Assembly (NCBI RefSeq): GCF_000003605.2
Contig: NW_003114957.1
Location: forward strand, 196,761 to 260,760
From: Saccoglossus kowalevskii
Lineage: Eukaryota > Hemichordata > Enteropneusta > Harrimaniidae
Reading direction: 5' to 3'
Length of the DNA stretch: 64,000 nt
Below the pieces are notes generated by a model that was given only the letters and a program-made list of their open reading frames with translations, was not told the origin of the DNA and did not search any database. Numbering within the stretch: the stretch's first letter is position 1; each line of letters starts with the position of its first letter. The translations under genes and the position numbers were made by a program. This document shows, one piece after another, positions 37,201 to 50,399 of the stretch.

Positions 37201-38270
37201 AGTAACTGAATAAATGATCCAGCAAATGAAAACGAGTGTGTTCTGCAAAACAATGTTCTATTCTATATATCACGAACCTATGGTGGAATATAACATATAT
37301 GCATACATACTCATCATGAATTATCTTTTGTATGTTTTAAGGATCGGAGACTATAAACTGATTACAGGACATCCGGATTTATTGTATCCATATCGGGATA
37401 TCCGTTTAACAGGTAAACATATATGCACCCAAAGAATTCTCGGTTGAAATTTTATCAACCAAATTACTGAAAGCTTATTGTATATGGATGTAGAGGGGAT
37501 AGTGAATACAGTGGATTTGCATTCACCATGTCTCATTATGATTACACGATCTGACACATGTCAATGTATATTTATTTCAGATAACTATTACAACTACGGT
37601 GACCCCCCAGCAAGCGGATTGCCAACTACAGATCAAGAAGCAAACGCACCGGCTCCACAGAACGTAGAATACTTGTTCAATATCGTAGGTAAGAATGATG
37701 TTTTGTTTTTGGAGAATGAAGACAGAATGATTAGGCAAATTATGAACATACAAACAAGCACAGCCACTAATTCGAAGCGTATAGTCCCTCGATGCAGACG
37801 CGCGCATTGATCGCCACTCACAAACGACGCTTCTAAACATGTTTTCAATGTGTATATACTGCCACTTCCAAAGTGAGTATTTTATTCATTCAATACAAAA
37901 ACGTGTAAATTGTGCAAAATCGTGAAATGCTACTCCTATCTTACTGCATGCTCATTTGAGATTATTTTCAGGTTAACACCAGTGGCATTAGTGGCCTCCA
38001 CGCTGTTTGACATGTTATTTTGTTATTTCCACTCATGAAAAACGAACATTGAAGAGGTGTCATATGAATAACTACTAATGTCTCTCTTTCAATGCAGATG
38101 ACCCAGAAGAACGACACGACATCTCCGCTGACAATCAAGATATAGTACAAGATTTACGTGATCGATTGGATGAACATCGTAAATTGCTACATCCACCAGT
38201 AAACCAAACAACAGAGCTAGCCGGTTCCGCCGCGAATTTTAATGATGTCTGGTCGCCTGGTTGGTGTTAA
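31268..38270 (+). CDS. Sulfatase (ARSB/I/J-like), copy 1, 16 exons
   Basis: Full-length 497-residue sulfatase-family protein (human ARSB has 533). Coding exons: 31268-31321, 32735-32753, 33284-33434, 33671-33722, 33905-34008, 34324-34439, 34861-34928, 35145-35246, 35436-35499, 35744-35841, 36455-36591, 36796-36854, 36968-37085, 37342-37412, 37581-37688, 38098-38270; all junctions are GT/AG and in frame. A hydrophobic signal peptide (about residues 1-22) implies secretion or lysosomal targeting. Seen motifs: metal-binding D35-D36 in [13 protein letters not shown], formylglycine motif C73-T-P-S-R77, K127 and H129 in MVGKWHLG, D276-N277 in GDNG, and C-terminal VWSPGWC matching the ARSB VWGPW end. 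In an ungapped alignment ARSB His242 corresponds to Ala218 and Lys318 to Ala294, so two normally invariant sulfate-contacting residues are missing. There is an N-Q-T sequon near the C-terminus. Enzymatic activity is therefore uncertain; substrate unknown. Confidence 0.95.
36055..36435 (-). mobile_element. tRNA-derived SINE in intron 10 of copy 1
   Basis: On the minus strand 36427-36368 is tRNA-like: A box TAGCATAGTGG and B-box-like AAGTTCAAATCC, with a CTCATGA loop. The body runs to lower coordinates and ends in an AAATAAA-type tail near 36050-36065. The matching intron of copy 2 (370 bp against 613 bp) lacks it, so it inserted in copy 1 after the duplication, or was removed from copy 2 by conversion. 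Confidence 0.75.
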
Positions 38271-38272
38271 AT
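37565..38272 (+). other. Gene-conversion tract, copy 1 side
   Basis: From about 37565 to two bases past the stop, this differs from 49078-49785 at only about ten positions by eye, with no indel, introns included (intron 15 is 409 bp in both). Flanking introns are much more diverged. Copy 3 has a different, 112-bp intron 15. Confidence 0.75.
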
Positions 38273-38490
38273 GGCCTGAAACATACACTCAAATCCTACG
38301 ACATCTCCATTCGTTTTTAATAAATTTTTAACTACTGAATCTATAGTATCCCTTACTATTCAATACTTATTTTCTGTCTAATATTACCTATTTAATCTGT
38401 TAATGTACAGACTATATTTCATTTGTAGCTTTCTGTAACACGTGACAAGAAATATCCCCTTGTAGGTTCGTTGGGTTTTCAAAGGTATCA

Positions 38491-38496
38491 AATAAA
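38491..38496 (+). terminator. Poly(A) signal of copy 1
   Basis: AATAAA about 220 bp after the stop. The surrounding phrase (ATCAAATAAAA...TCATTGTTAAGATGA) is conserved behind all three copies. An earlier AATAAA is at 38319-38324. Confidence 0.65.
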
Positions 38497-38945
38497 AGTT
38501 CATTGTTAAGATGACGAAATTGTGCTGCTCAGTAGTTCATTATGAGAACAGAATGTAAAATATATTTTTTTTTAATTTATACCTATGTTTCACACTAGAC
38601 TCTTTATAAATACAAAACCTAATTATTCTGAGGATTGAACAAATAATTTTTCAATGATATAATCTATATTTTACTGAATTGATAAAAATAAATCAACAAA
38701 AAATTCCGAATGCACATGGAACACAATAATCTTGCATTTTTACCGGAAAATGTATCAAGCGTGCCGAACATTTGAACATTGAAACAAAATGGCTGCCTGC
38801 TGATTATCCTTCATCGAAATTTCAAGAAGAACGTAAAATGTTAAGTGTTAGCCGAGCTCTGCTATCTGCAATGCATATTAACACGCGTCTAATCTATCAC
38901 CGTGTGATGGTTTGCTCACCGGGCAACAACATTTCATACCTGTGT

Positions 38946-39050
38946 CAGGGGCGGATCTAGGATTCTGGAATAGGGGGGGGGGGATAAGTTGGCCGAAGGC
39001 CAGGTTCGCGAAGCCCTGTTGGTTGTCGGCCCCCTCTAAATCCGCCCATG
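38946..39050. mobile_element. 105-bp MITE, CAGGGGCGGAT ends
   Basis: Left end CAGGGGCGGATCTAG, right end the inverted CTAAATCCGCCCATG, flanked by TGTGT on both sides (38941-38945, 39051-39055), a 5-bp target duplication. A run of G follows the left end. Non-coding. Confidence 0.8.
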
Positions 39051-42000
39051 TGTGTGGGCATTAGTACGCAACTACTCTGTGAGGTTCTGTGAGTTAGCCG
39101 TGTTAATTGAACTTTCCCCAGGTGGATAAAAAACCCATATATTATGGGTGACTCACAGTCCTTGGGAAATTGGCGAATACTGTTGCCCGAATAAGGCCAG
39201 TAAATAGTTATTTTTTATAACAAATCTCATTCGGATTCTACTCAGTAAATGTGGAGAAAACGGGCACTGGTGAATATTTGTCTGAGAACAATTGTATTTG
39301 ATGTTGAAATTATTATATATGGGCTATTTTATCTCCCGCGTCCTCTCTTCCCCAACTTTGTTTTAACTAGAGAAGATTAACTTTCTAAGCACTTTTTATA
39401 AAAAAAAAATACAACAGTTTGTCCAACTGTAAAGGCACATTGCAAGGTCTATATACCCATATGTAATACAGCGTCAATACATAATTACCATTTTCCATAC
39501 GGCAATATATATGAATATATGTGATACTTAATAGACTAATGCATCTTCAATTGATAATGTCAAACGTTCATTTGTATATTTGGACTATACGACTTTTGTT
39601 GAAAGATCTACGGTTTGGTATGCTATTTCCACTATTCAACGTGTGAAGTATTAACGTGACCTGTTGATGTTGGTTTGACCCATGTTTTTGTCACTACATA
39701 GTTTCGTGCTATATATACCTATACAGTCAGAAAATTGTCTACAAGTTGTTGGAGTTTTTACACAAAACAGTGTCAACAGTAATGGTGTTTAAAAAGTTTT
39801 TAAAAATTGATGAAAACTTAAGTTCATGTTTCGAACTATCCTCGAATACAACAAGGAGGTTCAAATGGTGTAAAAAGAACAAACGTTTTATCTCGCACCT
39901 CATTATGTTAACCACATGTCACAAAATTATATATACATTACTGTCCCAGTAAAAAAGTTCTTTGGAGTATTGGGCGAAATACACGTGGGTGAAATGTATG
40001 TTATCGTAATAGCGAACTGGTGACAAAATAGATCAATTAAACTGCACGGTTACTATGAGTTTCATGTTGTCTGCCATTTAAATAAGACAAGCAAATTATT
40101 TGAAAACCGCCCTCAATATGTGTAATATGTTGACAGTTGCTTTATTTAAACTGTTGTTTTGGTAATTGCTGATTTATACGCCGTATTTGTAAGAGAAAAG
40201 TAATCGCACAATCTAATTTGTATAAATCCATTATCTGTCGTGCATAATTTCAGAAGATGCATTTAATTTGGATGAAACATACAGTACACAAGACAACGTA
40301 TATTTCAGCAATATACTACCATTACACTCAGGACTATCAATTATGATCAAACATCAATTGTGAAACAAAAGTCTAAAAATTGACTTGTTTTGCACTCAAA
40401 TATTAAACTCAGTTATCAGTCAAAAGAAATGAGAAAATGGGGCATGTTTGAAAATAAAACAATGCAATGACGTGATTGTTATGAGAACTAGTTCAATACA
40501 ATACTCTCAATTTGAGTATCCCAGGAAGCCTTGAAAGTCGATCTTACGCATACGATTCTTTATATGCTAACGTTCGTCAATGCAATGTACATTATATCCC
40601 TAACTAAAAACAATAACGGCATTAACCACAATAGTATACATTGCGCAAAATTATGTTCTTAATGAATATATTAGAAATAATAATCTGGTAAATATGTTCG
40701 ATGTTTTCACAGTGATGGTTTAAAGCCTGGCCCGTATTTATTAACCTGGAACGTCTTTTGATTTAAAATTACATATATAAGGTTTTAACACGCTGATAAA
40801 TTAACATACTTATATTTTCGGGGCATGTTATTGCATGTATCACAATTTTTTGAACTTGTGTAGATATTTATATATAATAGGGGGAAGTAAACAGCGTGTA
40901 AACATTGGCTCCATGCTTTAATATAATAGTAACGCCGGTGCAAAGGTCAACATCATGTCATCTTAAAACTTTACTTTCCAGGGTATTTTGGCTGGCAAAG
41001 TATTGACTGAAACAAGATGGTACAAACGCACATAGACTTCATGAATGATCCAGTGAAATGACTTTGAGCGACGCTATCTTTGATCGATATAAACTGACGA
41101 GCTTAGTCTATGTTAGACGTAATTGACGGATTATACAGCCTAACCGTCGAAATGTGTACGAGCAGACAACAACCACGCACATTACATGTGTTATCTCCGT
41201 TCTGTAACAGGAATCAAAAACACGTCATCCTTGGAATAAATAAATTAACACATATGATAGCCATTTCGGTTAATACATTGCGTGTACATATGACGGCCTT
41301 GTGTACGTAAAATTAATACAAAGGAAAACGTGAAATACAAAATGACTCGTATATCGTAAAATAAAATTTGACTAATTAAAAATAAGGCAATACATACCCC
41401 TTCTAACGGTATGTTATCGCGTGTATCACCATCATGTTATCTAATCTCAAAATTAATTTTCAATACAATTTTTAGTATCAGTTGAATTTTGTTATTTTTT
41501 CAAGGGGAATGAACAATATGCAAACAAAAATCATCGTCATGCTCAAATAAAGTAGTGCAACTAGTAACAATATATAACACAATACAATAAAACAATGCAA
41601 CGTGACTGACACCGCAATGACTCGTGGGGATAATAATCTCTTCAGGATAACTTAATAAAACCATATTTGTTCCTACAATTATACATTAGTGAGAAGGAGA
41701 TACCCAATACACCAGTTACATTATTGACGTGCTGAAAACGTGTGTGTGAGCATGCGCATTACAACTCTTGTGGTAGTCAGACGTAATAAATATCCTTCAT
41801 ACTATGTAAAGACAACAATGTTATTATGAATGCATTAATAAACAAGAAACACTACCTTGGTTTCTTTTGTTTTTTCCCTCTGAAAATATGAATAAACGAA
41901 TTGAAAGTTTTCATTGCTGAGATATTCTATTTTTTACGATTACTTTTGCGTATGAATTATATATGTAATGTTCGTTTGTCATTGTGGACGTCACATATGC

Positions 42001-42059
42001 CGACATATGTTAGCGTATATTCTCAATTTGATATTTTTATTTGAAATAATTTCTGTCTA
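39051..42059. other. Spacer between copies 1 and 2
   Basis: No gene recognised. 41040-41160 (GTGAAATGACTTTGAGCGAC, then GACGTAATTGAC) matches the minus strand of 60130-60250 upstream of copy 3, so it is part of the ancestral 5' flank shared by copies 2 and 3. Confidence 0.5.
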
Positions 42060-42821
42060 TAAATTTACCAATACCTGCAACTTTACGGACATGTTGCCAC
42101 ATGTCTCGCAAGCCCTTCTAAAATTTTCAAGTCGTCTCTACCAGGGGTGATCATTGCTATATAAAGTGGTGTGAAACAAGCATATACGCTATTTTAATTC
42201 ACTGTTATACCAAATTGTATTGCACTTTTAAAAGCGACAACGAGTAATTCTGTCATTTAAATTGTATACAATCGTGTTTTACATTGGTTATTTTGTATCA
42301 TGTCATTGCATGTAGTATGTTTTTATTGCACATGAATATTTTTTTTTCAAAATTCCACTACACTGTTTGTTGAGTCATGGTACCAGTTATTATTATTCAA
42401 CTCATTAATTTTTCATACTCCTGTCACACACAACCTTGTATATCACACGCGACATGAAAGCGGATACTTTTGTTAAACACGCATAACAAACAATGAATGG
42501 TATGTTATACCCGCAATAAATTATTCTGACGTCACAGTAGACATTGTCTGGAACAACGGCAAGTCTTTCATGAGTCGATTGTACATGTGTTTATATAAAA
42601 GTTGAATAAATGTGTAGTTGAATGCGATTCCTTTGTACACTGCTCCGTATTTAGGCAATGCGCAAGACAATATCACTATAATATACAATTGTTTCCATTT
42701 TCCAAAGTATGGAAAAAGACCTTCATCACTCTCTAATTTCAGATAAACAATTATTTTGTTATAGCACATTAATATTTGTAGTTGTCTTGAGATGTCTTGA
42801 GAGAGACTGCATGAAAAAATT

Positions 42822-43420
42822 GCCGCATTTATGCCACCTAAAAATGACCACCTATAAATTGCCACTGAGATGCCACCTAGAAATTGTCACTGAGAAGGTC
42901 GTCTAGAAAATGCCACTGATATGCTGCCTAGAAATTGCCACTGAGATGGCGCATAGAAATTGCCACTGATACAGCCTATAAATTACCACTGGGATGGTCA
43001 TCTAGAAATTACCACTGATATCGCGCCTAGAAATTGACACTGGGATGCCGCCTGTAAATTGCCACTGAGATGGTCGTCTAGAAATTGTCACTGAGATGAT
43101 CGTCTATAAATTGCCACTGCTATGGCGCATAGAAATTGCCACTGAGATGGCGCCTAGAAATTGCCACTGAGATGGCGCCTAGAAATTGCCACTGGTATAC
43201 CGCCTATAAATTGCCACTGAGATGCCGCCTATGAGTTGCCACATGTATGCCGCCTAGAAATTACCACTGATATGGTCGTCTATAAATTGCCACTGGGATG
43301 CCGCCTAGACATTGTGACTGAATGGTCTTCTAGAAATTGCCACTAAGATAGCGCCTAGAAATTACCACTGAGATGTCGTCTATAAATTGCCACTGAGATG
43401 GCGCCCATAAATTGCTCTTA
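42822..43420 (+). repeat. 25-bp minisatellite upstream of copy 2 (about 25 units)
   Basis: Tandem units of about 25-26 bp, consensus GCCACTGAGATGGCGCCTAG plus AAATT; two neighbouring units near 43141-43190 are identical. The array ends about 300 bp before the ATG of copy 2. Confidence 0.9.
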
Positions 43421-43589
43421 ATATTTGAAACCGCAATGCCACCCAGAGGTATGCATGATGAAAAAAGTACACGCCAAATAAACCTGTTCTACAAAACCAC
43501 ATACATAATATTATAATATCTTATTCGAAAAAAATTATACATCTAGAATTAGTTTTGTCGGGAAAATACTGTTGTTGCGTGACCGGATA

Positions 43590-43721
43590 CTTCTTTATAT
43601 TACATGTTTATTCTTGGATACTGATATGTGGGATATTAATAGCACACTAAAACTACACGTATATATATATATATATTAGACACGTTGTATGTAATTCAAG
43701 TCGTGAATCGAAGCATTCAGG
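43590..43721 (+). promoter_or_regulatory. Proximal promoter of copy 2 with TATA tract
   Basis: Alternating TA tract at about 43660-43676, about 45-60 bp before the ATG, in the same conserved context as copies 1 and 3 but with an expanded TA run. Confidence 0.55.
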
Positions 43722-46700
43722 ATGTGTAGTCTACATTGTATAGTTATTTTCATAGCACTGGCAGTTGTCAGCAAGGTAAGTAACCAAAAACTGTTTCAAA
43801 ACATCAAATGGACTTTCTAATTTTTGCATAAATTTTATTGGCCAAAAATTTCGTTATTTTGAATATTACAGAATGGCAGATTTATTGGTGAACATTCATG
43901 GTCTCAGACTAGCTGGTGAAAATAGTTTACTTTACTATCCATGGCATGCGATGGTGTTTTCATGTAACGTATTTAGTTCAATTTATAACGTGCTCTCTGA
44001 TACAGAGGACGCGTGTTGTATCAGATTGTAGCCGACAATCTCCCTCAGAAATAATAGTTGTCAATATTTGAATAAATTACAATTTTATTTTTTGCGCCAT
44101 TTAAAATACTTTGTTATTTAGTTTGTAAATGTTCAGGAAGCATGAACATCTATCGCGACTACAAATCTGAAATATAACCTGACGCTATCCGAATTTGTAA
44201 TGTAAATTATGATTTCTTTTGTATTACAGCCTTGTATTGCTGGTGCAGGTAAGACTTGCTTATTCATATTTGGAGAATGTTTTAGGATTTCCTAATCTTC
44301 AAAGCACAAAGTTGGGGAAGAGGAACAGTCAATAAATTTGTAGTAACTGTAATCATGGAATGCGTATTTTCGCTATAAGAAGTTCTGAACATTCCAGAAA
44401 CGTGAATGTTTCAAATATTAACATGTTATGGAATGGCAAATGTTGGATTTGTAATTGTATCGAATGACCGCGTTGGTTGGCTGTTTTGTTATTATCGTCT
44501 TTCATTACCGATTGACACCATCGTGTTGGTAATGTCTCATATTCAACGTTCTCCAGTGAATAGTATTTATTTTGTATGTATTATTTTGAATTTTGTATCG
44601 AATGGCACAAAGGGAATAATGTTTCATGATTCAATGGCAACAAGTATATGACGTTTAGCAAGTATATCATGAATTATGCACGAAAGTAGTACGATGATCT
44701 TTGCGCATTTGTCCTGCCATAGTATTAAATTATACCGATTACTTACATTTGTTAAAACATTCCATACCACACATTATACATACAATATACTAGTTGAGCT
44801 ATGTTGCAATGTTATACATTTATATTCATTCCTTCATGATTTATCAGATCAACCGCATATTATTCTAATATTTGTGGATGACATGGGATGGAATGACGTA
44901 CATTGGCACAACCCTGATATCGCAATGCCCAACTTGATGGATATCGCCGCTGATGGCGTCATATTCGAACAATCATATACCCATCCCACATGTACACCGT
45001 AAGTGATAATATTGTTAATGTGAGTGGAATGTAGATATAAATTGTTCATTCAAGTTTAATATCAGTATGTGTAATTACATGATAGCATACTGTGTCTCGC
45101 TTAAAGTGTAGCTCATAGGCTGGTACAGCATGTCGAAAAAAAGTGTCTTGTTTCCTATGTATATGCAATATACATCTGAATTGTTATACTATATTTATAT
45201 TTATTTTTATATTTACATTTACATGCAATTTTTCAGATCAAGAGCTGCTATGATGACGGGATTGTATCCTTTCAAAACAGGAAATCAGGTGAGATTTTTT
45301 TTGCAGTATATGTTAAATTAATAACGTCACAAAATAAATTTGACGATTATCTTGAATAATGTGACATAACGCTCATTAATTGATAATTAATTAATTAATC
45401 AATCAATTCTGTTCATATGTATTTTACAGCATCAAATGGTGTTCAACCTTCATCCCAGTGGGGTTCCATTGGAATTTAAGCTTTTACCAGAAAAACTTAA
45501 AGAAGTTGGATACGCTACTCATATGGTGGGAAAGTAAGTAGAACATAGCATATAAAAATTAAACTTATATTTGTTTGGTGCACTATAAATTATACCATTG
45601 CAAAGCAGCGAGCCTAATCTAATTCTCAGCATTACGTATTTGTGTTATCAAACAAAGGCAGAAAAGAAACGTGATGCTACAATAACCAATTTTAATAAAC
45701 GTACCCTTGCTATAAGCTTAGATAATTTGAAAACATCTCGTTTAATGGCCGGGGTATTCTAAACACGTTGACCCATAGGCGTGAACGCCTAAACATGATG
45801 AGATGTTAAAAAATATCGGTAAATAACATTGTACGTGGGTGCTACTTTGACACAAAGTATAAGTCACACGCAATGATAGAAAGCAATTAATATATAGATA
45901 CAGTCAAGGATATTTCTAAATATTTCTATCATATATTTCTTATTTCTAAATGTTTTCTAAATTTATTTGTTTAGATGGCATTTAGGGTTCTGTAAAGATG
46001 AGTATCTACCAACAAATCGTGGCTTTGACTCTCACTATGGTCTATGGACATTGGGAGTTGGTGATTACGATAAATTGAATGGAGTGCTATGTAAGTCAAC
46101 TATTAGTAAAACAATACACTTATTCATATATGTGACATATGTATATGACATTTTGCGATGGTTATGAAAATAAATTCTTATGATCGGGTCAACTTAGATG
46201 GATGTTTAACTAGCTCAATTCTCTCATCTTTGAAATAATCTCTGTTTTTCTAGCTCCTTCAGAAGGGTATGATTTCCGTGACAACATGGGAGTGGTACCA
46301 AAGAGTAACAGTTATCTTGCAGTGAGTATAGTATGAAGTTATTACGAGAATACCTCAAAGTGTGCACGAAGACAGTACATCTAGAATATCGACCGACGCG
46401 CAGCGTACTGTCTGAGTGCATACTTTGAGATATTTTCGTATTAACCTGTTTAGAACAGAATCAGCATACTTTTTTGTGGAGGGTCCAGTCAAACGCTGGT
46501 GGCAGCCTCGTTTGTTTTTATTTTTAGAGGACGCTTACGCGCATAATCATTCCATATTTGGAATTCGTATTTTCTAATATGGTAGGATGAAAATACAACT
46601 TAAAATACCGCAAAATTACGGCTCGCTGTAACTTATGGCGTTAGGATGACAAATGTATAATAATTAGTATTATTGTTAATTAGATGCAAACGTTTTTGGC

Positions 46701-49700
46701 ATCGCGTATTTGAGATGGAACTCGCTATACACACATTGATCAGCAAATTCTTTCTTATATTGTTTATGAGAAATTAAGTAAAGAAGGATGCCAGCTTTTG
46801 GGATTCTCTTGAAAAGTTGATAATAATACATCGACAAATCATATCATTATATCTTTCTTCTCTACAGTTAATGCTTGGTGATAGGGCAGAGCATATAGTA
46901 AATAACCATTACCCAGGAACTCCACTATTTCTTACGTTTACTCTGGACATCCCTGCTAAGCATCTGGAGGTAACTATTTCATTCTGGTTGTTACAGTGAA
47001 TTAACAACAATAGTACAATTAACTTGAATATAGTCTGCTTGAAGAAAATCCGACAAAGCGGATAGTCAAAACATGCCTATGCTGCCAGTTTTTATTTTAT
47101 TTGTTACGGACATACACTTATGTGTGTTTGTGTTCCCAAAGATTCCAGAAAACTATGAAGAAAAGTATGCAAATATTAAAGACGACAGAACTAGACAATT
47201 TTATGGTATGTATTCCACATAAGCATAGTTATATTCAGGGCCATTACATCATGTTATCAAATGAACCCTTCAACTATAATCATAATGCATTCTTATTTAT
47301 TAGTACGGTGGTACATATACCCTTAAAATGCCAGACCATCTTCGGTTTATCACCCACTATTCAATGAGTATCATAGTGTACAACACAACCGGGGATTCGG
47401 GAACATTCCTCCCTGCCCTGGTCAAAAAAATACTAAAAAATGATTGCTCTAATGTGTCAAATGAAATAAACAAATATTTCAGTATTTTTACTATTGCAGG
47501 AAAGTTGACTATGATGGACGATATAATTGGCGGAGTGGTTGATGCGTTGAAAAACCGTGGAATGTATGACGATTCGCTAATAATATTCATAGGTGACGTA
47601 AGTGTCGGACGTATTATATGTTCAGTTGAATTTTTTTAATCATTGTAGTAATTTAGCCACTGCATGACTACCTTTAGTTGTCTTTCCATTGGCCAATCTT
47701 CTCTGTCATTTGAGTTCAGATCAGGAGACAGATTAATTGAGATATTTATGATCTTTTTATGTGGAATAATACTCAGTCAGGCTTAAAGAAAGCATCGCCT
47801 AATTTATATTTATCAGTTTGAATTCTGAACTTCATCGTCGAGCATAATCCATCTTTGCGTACAGATATATGCCAGAATGTTCTCACACAGATTTCATCAT
47901 TTATGACATGAGTTGTTTTCCCTGTTTGTATCCTCCAAATATCCATCTATTATGTTTATTTTGTACAGAATGGAGCGTTATCATCTCAAGCTGGGTCCAA
48001 CTATCCATTCCGCGGTATTGCCGGAACGCTGTTTGAGGGCGCTACTCGTGTACCATCTATTGTCAGTGGGAAGGGTATAAAGAAGACTGGATATGAAAGC
48101 AATGAGTAAGTTAATTGTGGTAATTGGAATTCTCATAACCATGCTCGTGACAAGGTTTATACTCCCGCTATCAATGTATGTCTTAGTTAGTGCCAATGGC
48201 AATATACAGCATAAAATACGCTTCCATAAAAGTAATGTAACCTGACCCGTCAGTCGTGTATGAAATATGCCGCATTGTTGTTATGAACTACTATTCTAAA
48301 TTTGGCATTTGCCAGATAAGTTAATTTACAATTACTTCTCAGGTTATACAGCATAGTCGATATTCACAGAACAATTCTTGATGTGGCTGGAGCAAAAGCT
48401 GGTAAGTTAACATAATTATTCAGTAGTATTTCATGTCTGACCGGAGAATGTTAGATGGTAGGCGTTGTTACATTTACATCGAGTATTTATAATTTGTTTC
48501 GTATTATACTTAACAGAGCCTGAACTAGACGGTTTAAGTATGTGGCCTACATGGTCAAAAGGTAAACCATCGCCAAGAAATGAAATCATCTATAATATCG
48601 ATGATGATCCAGTGTCACCTGGTGCTGCTATCAGGTAAGCACTGATATATGTATGCATGAGGGATTAATTGGGTATACATAACTGTTTTCATTTCCGTTT
48701 TTTGTAGAATAATTGAAATATTACTTTGTATTATATCATTTAGAATAACCGCATAAATGTTCTAGCAAATGAAACAAGTGTGTGTGCTGCAAAACAATGT
48801 TCTATTCTATATATGACGAACCTGTGGTGAAATATAACATATATGTATACAATCATGTCATGAATTATGTTTTGTATGTTTTTAGGATTGGAGACTATAA
48901 ACTGATTACAGGACACCCTGATTTATTGTATCCATATCGGGATATCAGTTTAACAGGTAAACACAACGATTTAAATTTTATCTTTAAGTTAACCAAAATA
49001 CTGAAAGATGGATATTGAAGGTAGTGGATTTGCATTTACCATGTCTCAATCTGACTACATAATCTGACACATGTCAATGTATATTTATTTCAGATAACTA
49101 TTACAACTACGGTGACCCCCCAGCAAGCGGATTGCCAACTACAGATCAAGAAGCAAACGCACCGGCTCCACAGAACGTAGAATACTTGTTCAATATCGTA
49201 GGTAAGAATGATGTTTTGTTTTTGGAGAATGAAGACAGAATGATTAGACAAATTATGAACATACAAACAAGCACAGCCACTAATTCAAAGCGTATAGTCC
49301 CTCGATGCAGACGCGCGCATTGGTCGCCACTCACAAACTACGCTTCTAAACATGTTTTCAATGTGTATATACTGCCACTTCCAAAGTGAGTATTCTATTC
49401 ACTCAATACAAAAACGTGTAAATTGTGCAAAATCGTGAAATGCTACTCCTATCTTACTGCATGCTCATTTGAGATTATTTTCAGATTAACACCAGTGGCA
49501 TTAGTGGCCTCCACGCTGTTTGACATGTTATTTTGTTATTTCCACTCATGAAAAACGAACATTGAAGAGGTGTCATATGAATAACTACTAATGTCTCTCT
49601 TTCAATGCAGATGACCCAGAAGAACGACACGACATCTCCGCTGACAATCAAGATATTGTACAAGAGTTACGTGATCGATTGGATGAACATCGTAAATTGC

Positions 49701-49783
49701 TACATCCACCAGTAAACCAAACAACAGAGCTAGCCGGTTCCGCCGCGAATTTTAATGATGTTTGGTCGCCTGGTTGGTGTTAA
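43722..49783 (+). CDS. Sulfatase (ARSB/I/J-like), copy 2, 16 exons
   Basis: Same architecture and length (497 codons) as copy 1. Coding exons: 43722-43775, 44230-44248, 44848-44998, 45237-45288, 45430-45533, 45975-46090, 46254-46321, 46868-46969, 47142-47205, 47500-47597, 47969-48105, 48343-48401, 48517-48634, 48886-48956, 49094-49201, 49611-49783; every exon has the same length and phase as its partner. Signal peptide [18 protein letters not shown]. Keeps D35-D36, CTPSR, K127/H129 and D276-N277. Like copy 1 it has Ala at the positions of ARSB His242 and Lys318 (in DIPAKHLE and [11 protein letters not shown]). The frame stays open past exon 15 into intron 15 for about 60 codons, so intron retention would give another C-terminus. 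No disabling change was found. The intron pattern groups with copy 3 in places and with copy 1 at the 3' end. Confidence 0.95.
46338..46445. mobile_element. Fold-back MITE in intron 7 of copy 2
   Basis: About 108 bp that is almost wholly palindromic: left arm GTTATTACGAGAATACCTCA then AAGTGTGCAC...GACAGTAC, right arm the inverted GTTAATACGAAAATATCTCA form, about 40 bp per arm. Absent from the matching introns of copies 1 and 3. Confidence 0.75.
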
Positions 49784-49785
49784 AT
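49078..49785 (+). other. Gene-conversion tract, copy 2 side
   Basis: Partner of 37565-38272; see that entry. Beyond the stop the two copies diverge at once. Confidence 0.75.
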
Positions 49786-50109
49786 TGGTTGATAATTTCC
49801 CTTCATTTGAATCTAATTACTCAATCGATCACATTCCTTTTTATTCACTACTAAAGTTCAGTATAATGTTACCTATTTGATATGTTATTGTACAGATTGC
49901 ATTGACAGTTTTCTGTTACATGAAAATGTTTGCTGGCGTCAACAATTTCCAGGCTCGATCAAATTGGCTAGATATTTGTGGAGCGAGGTTATTGTTCACT
50001 GCGTAACTGGCTACGATCAAGACAACAGATTGTATGACGTAGTCAATCATATGACGTGTTAATAATAATATTAAGTCATCAATAATTTAGTTGGGTTTCA
50101 TATGCATCA

Positions 50110-50115
50110 AATAAA
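50110..50115 (+). terminator. Poly(A) signal of copy 2
   Basis: AATAAA in the conserved ATCAAATAAAA...GTCATTGTTAAGATGAA context, about 330 bp after the stop. Confidence 0.6.
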
Positions 50116-50399
50116 ATGTCATTGTTAAGATGAATAATGTTTGTCTCTTAGTGGTTCAATATGAGAGCAGTATGTGTTATTTTAAAAGTCTCATTCTAAA
50201 TCATTTATAAAAATGACTACTACCATCTTTAAAAACAGCAACATTACATGCCTATTTGGTTATTAGGGTAGCAACATATGTCTGTTTTCCAAGATGATGT
50301 AATTGTCGCGTGTTAAATGTATATTCCTTTATGTCGCAAGCGGAGAGAATATACATATATAAGTGCTTATATCCCAAAGGGGAACTAAACTTTACAGTC

